Source: Gymnothorax reevesii (Eukaryota; Chordata; Actinopteri; Anguilliformes; Muraenidae). From it: DNA of 64,000 nt. Below are positions 47,581-57,905 of this stretch, piece after piece (the stretch's first letter is position 1; every line of letters starts with the position of its first letter). A model generated the notes under the pieces. The model saw nothing but the letters and a program-made list of their open reading frames with translations, made no database searches and was not told where the DNA came from. The stretch lies in NCBI GenBank assembly GCA_029721435.1, contig CM056587.1, forward strand, positions 16,340,667-16,404,666. The letters run 5' to 3'. The translations under genes and the position numbers were made by a program.

Positions 47581-49207
47581 CCCAGGTAACAGCACAACCA
47601 TGACTCCCCCTCAGTCTCCATAGTACAGTTACTATGTTACACATGTAACTCACTTGAAGATGTGGATGTATGTACAACGTTTTACATGCTGGAAAATATT
47701 TGGTTTGTTGGCAGTGTATTGAAAAGGATCAGACTTAGCTGATATAATGCCGCAGAGGCCAACTGTGCTTAATTTCCCTGAGAAAGTGAGCAAAACATGT
47801 ACGGCCTAAACTGCCTTAACTGAGGGAGGGAGATGAGCTCGGCTGAAAATGTCATGACGTGTCTGCTGATGCCCGCGTGATCTGATGGGTGTGATTGACA
47901 GATTGGTTTTAGAGGTTTTTGGTGGGATAGACTGAAGTGGGCCAGTGGGCATTAGGATGGATACTGTGCTTTATGATGTGGCTTTTGGTAGATGTGATTA
48001 TTCTGATGCGATTTTGATGAATATTTGACTTGTGGATGTGGATTAATTGGATATTAACTAACCAATGAATCATTTGCTTATGAATAATTTACCAAGTCTA
48101 TCATCTCAGACGTGACGGACAGCAGGCACAGAGACTATGAATAAAGATGATCAGATACAACCAACATATTTTCCTTCCTTTAAAGTGTGAAATATTTTTA
48201 TTCGGCTTTATTTCCACAGTTAAATCCATTTTCTAGGCAACCTTTTGATGGCACATTTGTTTGCTTTTGAATGGTCTTACAGCTTAGCTCATTCACTCTT
48301 GGCTGGTAAAAAATAGAAAGCTTGTTTTTTTGTGTCAGACTTAATATATATATATATGTTTTTTTTTTAATTGGAAGAGAAACTCTCTAGCTTTGTGTAG
48401 ATTGGCGTTGCTTCCTTTATCACTTCTGTGACTAATTAGTTTAGTTTAGGCCCTTATTTGGCCTGAGACTTACAACCATAACGCCAGAAAGACAAAAAAA
48501 CTCAACAGTTGAAGAATGTGGGATTCCCACAGGGTTTGTGTAGCTCTGATCATCCTGCTCTGGAGCAACAGAAAGAACACAACAGCTGGAGAATATCAGA
48601 GAGTCTGGCCGCTGTTCCTGCTCAGAATTTCTCGTGTCTGTTGTCCCTCAGAACGGGGACACGAGTAGCTGATACAGAGCACTGAACAGCACGTCGTCCG
48701 TCCTCTGTGGGGATTTGATTTAGAGGAAGTGTGTGGGCGAAAAAGGCTTTTCATCATACGTATCTGTTTTCATGGCGATTCCTTACAAAGTAACAGAAAA
48801 TCTAATAGTTTCAACTGCTGTGTAGGTCATCCTCAGGAAAAGGAGGGTGTGTTATGGTTTGCACCCCGCCGGATGGCAATGGCAATAAGGCGGGCACTAA
48901 GACCATGGGCTTGGGCAAAAGGAGACCCAAGGCTGGGGGTGAAGAACTGAATTAACTTTAAAAAAACAAACAAGACCTGAAGTACAAAAAAGACAGACCC
49001 AAGACAAGGTAGCAGCTAATACAGACCTGCTGTGGCCAAGTAAAATGCAGAGCAACAGGACTGGCACCTGCCAGCCCTAATTACTCTGCAACTGTCTCCA
49101 CCTTAATTGGCTCCAGCTAAGGCCAATCAAGGTGGAGGCAGAAGAATATGAAAGGGCAGGGGCTGAAAGGCCCAAACCTTAACAGGGTGACCTTATAAAT
49201 CCTAGAT

Positions 49208-49350
49208 CACGGGTGGCTAACCCTGGTCCTGGAGAGCTGCATTGTCTGCTGATTTTTGGTGTTATTCAACACTCGATTGATGGATTAAAGTAGTTGATTA
49301 CTCAGTTAACTGATCTCACCTGGTGTCTCAGATTTAATTTGGTAATAATA
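49208..49350 (+). mobile_element. Hairpin-type MITE fragment, forward copy
   Basis: CGGGTGGCTAACCCTGGTCC then GATTAAAGTAGTTGATTAC then CTGATCTCACCTGGTGTCTC matches the reverse complement of 49570-49708. This is therefore a truncated copy of the same element in the opposite orientation. Confidence 0.65.
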
Positions 49351-49524
49351 AACCAATCAAGCAATTAGCAGGAACAACCCACAAGACTCCTAGAGCCAAC
49401 AATTAAGCAGACTTGCAGGTTATTGCAGCAATCTATGTGTTAAGCTAGGTTTGTCAAAGTGGTTGGATATTTAGCGTAGTTGTAATGCAGAAAAGGTAGA
49501 AAGTACATATAACAGTTTTTAAAG

Positions 49525-49708
49525 CAGGGGTGAATAACGCTGGTCCTGTAGAGCCACAGGGTGTGTTGAGTTTGGTTTTCTCCACCTGATTTAAACCTAA
49601 GACACCAGGTGAGATAAGTGAAGTGTGTAATCAACTGCTTTAATTCATCAATGAAGTGCTGAGAAACACTTAAAAACCACCCCACCCAACAGGGGTTGGC
49701 CACCCCTG
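49525..49708 (-). mobile_element. MITE with CAGGGGTG ends
   Basis: The left end is CAGGGGTGAATAACGCTGGTCC, given as CAGGGGTGAATAACGCTGGT. The right end, read as reverse complement, is CAGGGGTGGCCAACCCCTGT. The body has CACCAGGTGAGATAAG and GATTACACACTTC (reverse). It is about 184 bp and non-coding, and no target duplication is seen. Confidence 0.7.
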
Positions 49709-49802
49709 TCCTTGATGCATTGTCTCACCCCTCCTGATATGATTATTAATGCATTACATTGCGTGCATTGTCCACTTTTGCTGCTAATTTTGTACCCCAG
49801 AC

Positions 49803-50314
49803 CAGTGTTACCCAACCCTCTCCTGGAGGCCCACCTGTCCTGCTTGTTTTGCAGGTGATTCAAATGATCAGATTGTCATCAATCAGCTTTAGGGGGTGAT
49901 TAACGAGCTGATCATTTGAACCACCTGTGCTGAAGCAGGGAGAGATCTAGGGTGCATCTCAAAGCGTAGGCTGCAGCCTTTGAAGGCTGCATTTTTAGGG
50001 GTCATCACTTAGTACCATCCGCCAAACTGACATGACGTCATTTAATCTCCGTTAAACTGCTTTGGTTTAAGCAAGTTGTTTCTGGTTTCCTTTACCTTAA
50101 CCTTAACTCTAGCCCACTACCCCAAACCTAGCCCACAAACCGAACCTTAACTCTAAAGTTAAACTTATCCCTAACCCTAAATATTAGTCTGGCAGATGGA
50201 AGTAAATGACGATCCCTAAAAATGCAGCCTTCGAAGGCTGCAGCCTACGCTTTGAGAAACGGCCCTAAAGTATGCAGGACAGGTGGGCCTCCAGGAGGGG
50301 GTTGGGGAACACTG
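49803..50314. mobile_element. hAT-type hairpin MITE with exact 8-bp target duplication, split by another MITE
   Basis: The ends are CAGTGTTACCCAACCCTCTC and, reverse complemented, CAGTGTTCCCCAACCCCCTC. CCCCAGAC flanks both sides (49795-49802 and 50315-50322), an exact 8-bp duplication typical of hAT insertion. The arms contain GTGATTCAAATGATCAG / CTGATCATTTGAACCAC and GCAGGGAGAGATCTA. At the GATCTA of the right arm the element is interrupted by the insertion at about 49951-50267, after which it resumes AAGTATGCAGGACAGGTGGG. Confidence 0.95.
49951..50267. mobile_element. MITE inserted inside the hAT-type MITE
   Basis: Long inverted repeats run GGGTGCATCTCAAAGCGTAG then GCTGCAGCCTTTGAAGGCTG then CATTTTTAGGG on the left, mirrored by CCCTAAAAATGCAGCCTTCG then AAGGCTGCAGCCTACGCTTT then GAGAAACGGCCC on the right. 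Similarity continues inward for about 90 bp. TA lies on both sides in the host element, which suggests a TA target. The interior holds CCTTAACCTTAACTC and related C/T-rich units. It is non-coding and younger than its host. Confidence 0.9.
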
Positions 50315-51998
50315 CCCCAGACTATAGTCTGCTCTTTGGGTTTGTCTATTCATGTTTACAGTTCCCCTTTTACCATTATCATGTGAAGAGCCTAGTGCTA
50401 AGAGCTCTTAAGACACATTTACAGGCACTGTGAGGTCACATAAGTCCTCAATTTTCTCAAAACGGGGATTTTGTGACCTTCAGAGTTGACACCAGTCATT
50501 GGAGAATGAGCCGATCTCTATGACTTGGTCCCCCCGTTAGTTTTTATTGCACCGTGAAGTTTTTCCCCAGTGTTGTTTGTGAGATTTTATTTTTTCATTT
50601 TAAGTGTTATGCTCAGTTTTTTATTATACTGGTTTTATCCTCATAAAGACCTTGTGATTTTCATTGGACTGTAGCCAATGCCCCCGTATGGGTTCTTCTA
50701 ACAGTTTCACAGAACAGCTTCACACAGGAGTCAAAGTTAAGCATTTAGGGACCTTTTTTTAATCAACTCTTCTGACTACATATCCAGCAAACACTTTCTT
50801 TCTCCTTTAGATGCTGGTGCACTGAGTAGAATTCTGGGAAATTCCAGAATAAAACAGTGTACTATTATCAGTGATAATTTAAATAATTGTGCAAGCACTG
50901 ACAAATGACAATACTGGTAGGATGCTAACATTGCTTATGAATTGGAGGCTGATAAGACCGTTGTCCCCAGTTGGAAGGTGATATTTTGATGATTGTGTAT
51001 GATTTGCATTTTCCTGGGTGGAGCATAGATTTGTCCCTGAAATGGATAGCGACATGGGCTCATTGCCTAATTTGCATGCATTTAGCTGAGGCTTTTATCT
51101 TAAGTGACTTACAGTTAATGACACTGAACAGGTGTCAATCCTTGCTTTAACAATGTGGGGTTCAAGGCCTCGCTGTAGAGCCGCTCTGATCTCTTTTCGT
51201 AGCTACAAAGGGGCTTGAGCCATTAACTGCCTGAGCCCTGCCAAGCACGATAGCCACTATTATTACTGCACCATAATGCTAACTTTATGGAGGGACTGCT
51301 GTGGTGTTGTGTCATAGTGCCTGACCACAGTGAGACTGGCTGCACAGTCAGGAGATAAACCCCTAGCCCAACCCTCAAGGCGACAGTGCAGACCTGGTGT
51401 CGTGTCCCTAGTCCAACCCACCCACACCTATTAACCACTGTCCCTGGAGTGGCGATACTGCCTCAGACCCATTTATTTGAATGAGGTAACTTCAAGTTGG
51501 GCTTAGGAATTCAAGGGTTATGTTTTGCCATTAGTACATGTCAAAGCTGACGCAAATATTGAAAACGCTGAAGCGCTTTTAGCCGAGGCTAGTTTGTAAT
51601 GCAGGCTGGTTGTACAGAAACAGTGAGAGAAAGAGACTGGAGTCTAGGGAAAGGATGTCGTGGGTAGCACAGCTTGGTGAAGTTTCACTCACCCCCACCC
51701 TTCACCGAACAGAGGAGAACATTCCGTGCTGCTTTTGTTACCATGAACTGTGAACACAGATACTCTGGGAGAGCCAGCATCCTGGGTGAGTGGCAGTGAT
51801 CCTCACAGGGTGGAGTCCGATTTCACTGAGGGAGGACAGATGGATGGTCTCTACTGGCCGAGGGTGTTCGAGAGATTACCCCACCCGCGCCTCCGGCCTA
51901 CCACTCCTCCACTGGACAGGGCAGATTGAGACAGATTCAGGAGAGATGGTAAACTGTTTATCCTCCTACAGCAGGTTGCCATGATTGTAAACACACGT

Positions 51999-52020
51999 GC
52001 ACACACACACACACACACAC
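51999..52020. repeat. (CA)n microsatellite
   Basis: About ten CA units, directly visible. Confidence 0.93.
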
Positions 52021-52299
52021 TGTTCCTAGGTTCTCAGTGGCAAAGAGGGCCATTGTGTGGAGGATAATGACAGGCCATCTAGAACACAGTAATTTTGATT
52101 TCACTTCAACCCAATCTCAGCTCACCTCATTCTACTGATCAAGCGCGCAATGAGACCTCTGTGCAGAGTTAGGCCTGGAGAGAAGGCCTGAGGGCAGTAG
52201 ATCTTTCGGGACATGGTTGGGCAGCCATGATTTACAGTGTTTTGTGACCAGGAATGAAAGTTCAGGGTTCAAGCACTGGTTCTCAGAATAGAACATAGC

Positions 52300-53736
52300 G
52301 CTATGACTAATTTTATTCATTCCTCTGGGAGTTTTCAGGAATGTGTTACAAACTTGTTTAGGAGGGTAAACATGAGAAAGGCTGCCAGTCCTGACGCCAT
52401 CTGTGGGCACACTCTGCGCCATTGTGGCGAGCAGCTGAGCAAGGTCTTCACTAAGCCTTTTCAAATGAGCCTTGATCTTGGCCTGGTTCCCCCAATTTGG
52501 AAAACATCCAGCATAACACCTAGTTCCAAATCAAGAGACCCTCAAAGAACTACACTGAATTTAGACCAGCTGGACTTATGCCCCTGATAATGAAAAACTT
52601 AAAGAAAATCATCGAGGATAGAATTGGCTTTGTCGTTGATGGGACGCTCGATCCTCTACTGTTTGCTTACCAAGCTGGTAAGGGAGTTGGGGATACTAAA
52701 CTTTTTATCTTCGATTGGGTATACAGGAACCTTAGCCTTGGTAAGACTTCTCTTTGCTGATATCTCCTAAGCTTTTAACAAATGAAGCACTGACTACTAA
52801 AACCCCACAAGTTATGTCAAGTCAAGTGTGACTTATGGGGTTTCAGTAATAGGTGCTTCAAATATGACCACACGTCTTGCCTCACATTTTAACCAAGGAA
52901 ACAGACTCTTGTTGTGGCCTTTAAACTCTTTTAACAAATGGATAACAACAAGTTTGATTGATTGGGTGATGTTCAGCATCAGTGGTTCAAACCTGCGCTC
53001 CCTCATGAGAGTGTTTTGGCCTGTTTGTCTTCTACAGAGAGCTGCAGAAGCTCCCAGAAAGGTGTTTGCCTTGCCAGATTTTCAGACAAGACTGTTCTTG
53101 AGTCCCTTTTTAAAGGGTCTTGGTTTGACTTATGGCTTTGCCCTCCCTGCATTTGTGAAATTGTGTGATAATAACAATCTGAAATAAAGTTAGCAGAAAC
53201 CAGGGAGTTATCGATATCAATGCTCCGCTCAGTCAAACTAAGGGCACTTATCATAACTTGTGAGAATGTCCAACTTTTTGACTCAAATAAGTAGGTTACC
53301 ACTCCAGTTTGTTTTCAACTCAGAGTCTGTTGTTAAACATGAAAAAAAAGAGAATTCATTTGATGAGACAGCTTGAATCTTCGCTTGTTTGCGACACTAT
53401 TTTTTTGTTGTTTGTTATCAGTCTATTATTAAAAGTCTTTTAACCATCTATTTCATTTGAGGTTTTAATGGTCTGTCTGTGCAGGACAAGAATAGCCTTA
53501 AGGGTACTGTGACAGTCCGTTTCAAAATCACTGGGGTCAAATAAAGTGACTTGAACTCACTATGGGAAAAACAGGTGCCCTACAAGCTAAAAGTGCTATT
53601 CAGCCAGGCAGACCATGTTCTGTTTAGTGAGGTCGCTTTGATGCCCTCTGGCTGTCATCATACTGCTGCTCTGACAAAACAACTTCAAGTTTTTTTTCCT
53701 CACTCTGCCATTAAGTTACTTAATCCTGAGAAATAG
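52300..53736 (+). pseudogene. LINE reverse-transcriptase pseudogene
   Basis: Blocks in order are VNMRKAASPDAICGHTLRHC, VPPIWKTSSITPSSKSRDP, LIMKNLKKIIEDRIGF, LDPLLFAYQAGKGVGDTKLF, LLFADIS, then the MITE, then TTRLASHFNQGNRLLLWPLN, CRSSQKGVCLARFSDKTVL, ALPAFVKLCDNNN, NSLWEKQVPYKLKVLFSQAD, VLFSEVALMPSGCHH and FFPHSAIKLLN. They match the order of the L2/CR1/Rex1-type reverse transcriptase and its C-terminal tail. The catalytic YTDD-type block is not intact, and there are several frameshifts and stops. It is not functional. Confidence 0.82.
52783..52860. mobile_element. Palindromic MITE copy 2, inside the LINE, 78 bp
   Basis: TGAAGCACTGACTACTAAAA then CCCCA pairs with TGGGGTTTCAGTAATAGGTG then CTTCA. 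The centre has GTCAAGTCAAG. The LINE reading resumes just after it, so the insertion came after the LINE. The duplicated target cannot be fixed beyond one or two A/T bases. Confidence 0.9.
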
Positions 53737-54739
53737 CGTTTTCACTGGTTTTGAGGTCTTTCTATGGCACATACTATTGTGCCGTACAGGGGTACTTTGG
53801 GACATTTAGCTAGCCATTGTACCTATTATTCATTCTATTTGAGGGGATTTTTATTCCATGCGCACTTTGCGCTTTAACCCCATGTAGATATATAGAGCTG
53901 TTGAACCTGCCATATCGTTGTTTTTATATCTGTATGTTATGTGGCAATTGGGCTCAGACATGGTAAGCGACAAAATTGCCCTTACTAAGATAAGTCATGT
54001 GAGTCTGAATCAGGAATAAAAAAATGACTCTGTTAAGGGAAGGTGCTTCGAGTCATGGTTGCTGTCTGTTCCTGCATGCTGTCTTAGTGGACCACCGACT
54101 TCTGTCTTCACTGAGCACTTAGAGGTGACAAAATGGGTCCCCCAGCAAATTTAGAGATCAATCAGTACTGCCATTTAGGCCTCCTAAGTAATGAGAGACG
54201 TGCCCTGCCTGTACATTGCTGACCTGTGGAGTAGATCAGGGGGAGGGACATCACCCATTCAGCAGGGGGTCAGCTGGCTTCCCCATTAGAGGCTTTTATT
54301 CCCTGAAGGGTTGCAGCGTGGATCCGTGTGACTGGGCATTTTGGCGCTTTGGTTCTGCCCATCCCTAGCCCCTCCCTAATAAACAACTGCAGCCTCAGGG
54401 TGGTCTGTATGGAATGCTTACTGAACAGCTTGCCGCACAACTGGCTGGAGATACACCAGACAGTCATATGATTGGCTGCATATGAACCTGGTTATGATCT
54501 GTATGGGCAGATGTGAAGGTTGAGAGTCTGCCTTTGAGTGACACACTCACTATTCCCCAGTCATCTCATACCCCTTCATAATCTGACATCAAAAATATTT
54601 ATTAGTTATTTGAGAATTTCAAAATCTCGTCAATTCAGAGTTTTATAATCTAAGAACCTCATTGATTGGCAGGTTCTGGCGTGATCGTTGTCAATACAGA
54701 CATTAATTCATTAAGGCATGTGGGATGGTCGTGGAGTTT

Positions 54740-55290
54740 CACTTGTGCGGAAAACCAACTTAAGCTTTTGGGAAGCTCTGATTTGTAGTGAAGTTTGACC
54801 GCATAAGTAAAGAGGTCTGGCAGGGTGTGATTTATGGTGAAGTTCGACCTTAGATGTAAGAGAGCAGTGATTTGGTTACGTTTGACCTCACCTGTGTGGG
54901 GTTGTGAGAAGTCTGATTTACTGCGAAGATTGACCTCACCTGTTTGAGGATTGGGACACCCCGCTTGGGAAGGATTTTTCAACTTGATGGCTTCACACAG
55001 TGAAAGTGAACTGCTATTGGCAGGCTTCACTCTGTGTGAATGAGTTACTATTGCTTGAGAGTTTTTATTGACTGTATTTTGGCAGTTAGAAGTAAGTTGG
55101 TTAGCCTTGCTCTAGAGTGAGTTATTATTGGATGGTGTTACTCTTTAAGTGCGCTTTGCTACTGTCTGTGTTCATGCTACAAGAGTCAGTTTTCATTGGC
55201 TGTCCTCACGCAGTGAGAGTGAGCAGCTATTGGCTGGCCTGAATTTTGTGCAGTGAGAGAGAGCTCCTATTGGCTGGCCTTTCACTGAAT
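54740..55290. repeat. Degenerate minisatellite, ~45-55-bp units in two sub-families
   Basis: The left part (about 54775-54960) repeats (T)CTGATTT...GTGAAGTTTGACC...GTAAGAGG-like units about four times. The right part (about 55000-55290) repeats CAGTGAGAGTGAGCAGCTAT then TGGCTGGCCT-like units, with clear copies near 55000, 55210 and 55250. A 123-codon minus-strand frame is a translation of the left part and is not a gene. Confidence 0.7.
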
Positions 55291-55888
55291 GAGTTAGCTT
55301 CTTAGCAGTGTCATGAATGACTCTGGGGCTGCTAGCGTGAATGGACCTGTTCTTTTATTCTTGTCAGTGTTTTCCACACCTTTTAAATCTAACATGCTGC
55401 CTGTGCTGAGCTGAAGTTCTGGCTAAGAGGACAAACTCATGCAAAGAGCCGAGTAGTCTTGCAAATGATGTCATGGCAGTATAGGTTATTGCCACCAACG
55501 CTTTATGTAAACGGTTTGTCTCTCCCCTTGCCAACACCTCAGAACCTTGTCGGCGGCTCAAATAAAGGAACGGCCCCAATAATAACTGTTTCACTCACAG
55601 GCCTCGGTAAGATCGAGTGACTCAGTGCAGGTCCCTCTCTGCTTCTGTGCAGTCTTGCTAATCAGACAGGCCAAACAGACAGACCTTTTCCTTATTATTT
55701 TAGTTGGCAGAACCTCTTCTGTCGGGTAACATAATCGGCTTATTTTTATAATTTCATGCATTTGCGCTGGTGAATCATTAATCCTGGAAGGTCAGAGGGA
55801 GAACGGCTCTGTCGCCAGCAGAGGGCTTGGGAATTGGTTGTTATGATCTTCCGAGTCGGCGGTATTGTCCCATGCTTTTTGCCTGATG

Positions 55889-56185
55889 CTTTAAGGTCCC
55901 CTATCATGGCACCAGGTGCGCAGCCAATAAGTCATTGCAAGCCATTTCCAAATATTCAAAATCTGTTCCTTTGTGACATCACGTAAGGGAGGGATCACCC
56001 AGAATAATGAAGCAACCGATTTTAACTGATTGGCCGAAGTTGATCAGTCCTTTACGGCTCTGGGTGGTCACGTCACCACATGATGTCCCAAAGAAACAGA
56101 CTCTGAAAATTTGGAAATGGCTCATAATGACTAATTGCCTGTGCTCCTGGGGATATGATAAAAGATATTTAAGGTACTGGGGAAG
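55889..56185. mobile_element. Interspersed repeat fragment (TTTAAGGTCCCCTAT...)
   Basis: TTTAAGGTCCCCTATCATGG at the left and internal TTTGTGACATCACGTAAGGG and GGATCACCCAGAATAATGA match the layout of a common fish element that starts AAAGGTCCCCTATTATGC and has a TGTGACATCAC block. The right end is unclear. No coding region is seen. Confidence 0.5.
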
Positions 56186-57199
56186 GCCCTGTGGATTAAT
56201 TCATTGACCCATCATATGGTGTACTTTTTTGGCGGGGGGGAGGGGGGTGTGGTCATATTTTCAGATTAATTTTCTATTACTTTCATGAAACTTTAGAGAT
56301 TGTATCATATGCACTGCAATGTTCAGGTAAATTCAAATTGCATTTCCTGATAACTGAAATAGTGAAGTAATGAGAAACAATGATTTCCTTTGTCTATGTG
56401 GCAGTACTTATGTGAAATTAAATTTTAAAAAAAAATCCACCCTAATGGAAGAATAGAGAAGTTAATGGTGGTCTGTGAATTTAATGAATACCTTTGTGGC
56501 TTGTTTCTGCAGTAGAAATAAAAAAATCCCCATTTGTACATATGTTCTGTCATAAGCTTTTATATTTCTCTGTCTTCAGTTTTTTAAATTGTTTATAAAT
56601 GACACAGATCTCATTTACCTATTGTCCATGGATAAATGTGACACAAAGCTAATGCCAAAGAATTAGAAATGAATTTTCTTCACAAATCCCTAATCATTTC
56701 TGTTTATCCTTGTTGAAAAACTGTGGTAAATTGCATGGGCCATTTAGACTTTATTTCATTTTCTGATGCTGTGATCACAGAAATCAAAATTTAAAGTGTA
56801 TTTGGCTTTCAATATGGTATATGAATAGCTCATTCCTGACTTTTATCTAATGCTACAAGACAATGCACATTGTTTCTTGAGGAAACTGTTTGTTCGATGG
56901 TATTCTACATGCTAACCACCTGGGCTGTGACTGACCAGTTCGTGGCGTACAATAGCTGGTGGTTAAATGTAGTCTCACAACATTCAGTGGACATGAGTAT
57001 GGGTGTGTGGCTTTCTCAGCCAAACTGGCTTTATGAATGATTTCCTGGGCCAGTGAAGAGAGCCAAACAGCTGCGATTTTGGATATTAGCTGGTGCAGCT
57101 GTGTGACATTCTTCCAATAAATAATTCCACTCAAGACCTGTATCATTGAGAGCGATCCTACTACATCAGGCTGTAAACTTATCTTTCTCCGCTTCCCTC

Positions 57200-57201
<2 letters not shown>

Positions 57202-57236
<35 letters not shown>
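57202..57236. repeat. (CT)n microsatellite
   Basis: About 17 CT units, directly visible. Confidence 0.96.
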
Positions 57237-57247
<11 letters not shown>

Positions 57248-57475
57248 CTCTCATGTCAAATTCAGTATGATTTATCGGCATGAAAAATATAGGTAGTTGT
57301 GTTGCCAAAGCGGAGACTACTCATTAGGCTACTGTACGTACAGTTTGGATGATAGATTGAGGATTGGTTGAAAGGAAAGGAAGAGAGGGATTTGTTCTCA
57401 CTCCATTTTTCTTTCCTACTTCCTTTTTCCTGTCTCCTTTTCTTTGTCTGTCTCCTTCTCACTCTGTCAGTATCA

Positions 57476-57760
57476 TTCACACACACGCACGTGCCACTCA
57501 CTCACACACTCATCACACACACACACATATACACCACACATACGCATACACATGCACACACCTCGTACTCACACTACACGCAAACACACACCACATCCAT
57601 ACACACACACACACATATACACACATACCACGTGAGCACACACACACACATATCGCATAAACACACACACGCGTGCATGAATTCATGCAAACACATACGC
57701 GTGCGAGCACACATACAAACACACAACACACACACACACATACACACGCACACACACAGT
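57476..57760. repeat. Complex CA-rich repeat
   Basis: Interrupted (CA)n, ACACAT and CACACG units over about 285 bp. Frames of up to 153 codons rich in His and Thr (plus) or Cys and Val (minus) are translations of the repeat. Confidence 0.95.
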
Positions 57761-57883
57761 GTTTGCTCTAGAGAGGGGATGGGATCTAATGGGATTTTGT
57801 TATGTTGTCATGGGTGTGGAGGACCCTGAGGGCAGGGCATGATTACAGGGGTTGGGGACCCTGCCTGAGAGTTACGAGGAACA

Positions 57884-57905
57884 CCCCCCCCCCCCCCCCC
57901 CCCCC
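57884..57905. repeat. Poly(C) tract
   Basis: Twenty-two Cs in a row followed by AAGAAAAAAA. The length in the assembly should be treated with caution. Confidence 0.9.

Larger units (their letters stand above)
52280..54030 (+). mobile_element. 5'-truncated, decayed non-LTR LINE (L2/CR1/Rex1-like)
   Basis: The region starts within the reverse-transcriptase domain, and no endonuclease domain is present. Coding similarity runs to about 53736, followed by an apparent 3' untranslated part ending near an A-rich AATAAAAAAATGAC at about 54020. A palindromic MITE is inserted at 52783-52860. 5' truncation is usual for LINE copies. Confidence 0.8.

Noticed and set aside
47295..47621. 108-codon minus-strand frame
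   Set aside because: It overlaps the SINE at 47383-47580 and is a repeat translation.
54659..55030. 123-codon minus-strand frame
   Set aside because: Its internal repetition (VKLHYKSELP-like) reflects the minisatellite; no family recognised.
57368..57829. 153-codon plus-strand frame and overlapping 98- and 80-codon frames
   Set aside because: The protein is almost entirely His/Thr (or Cys/Val on the minus strand) and is a direct translation of the CA-rich repeat.
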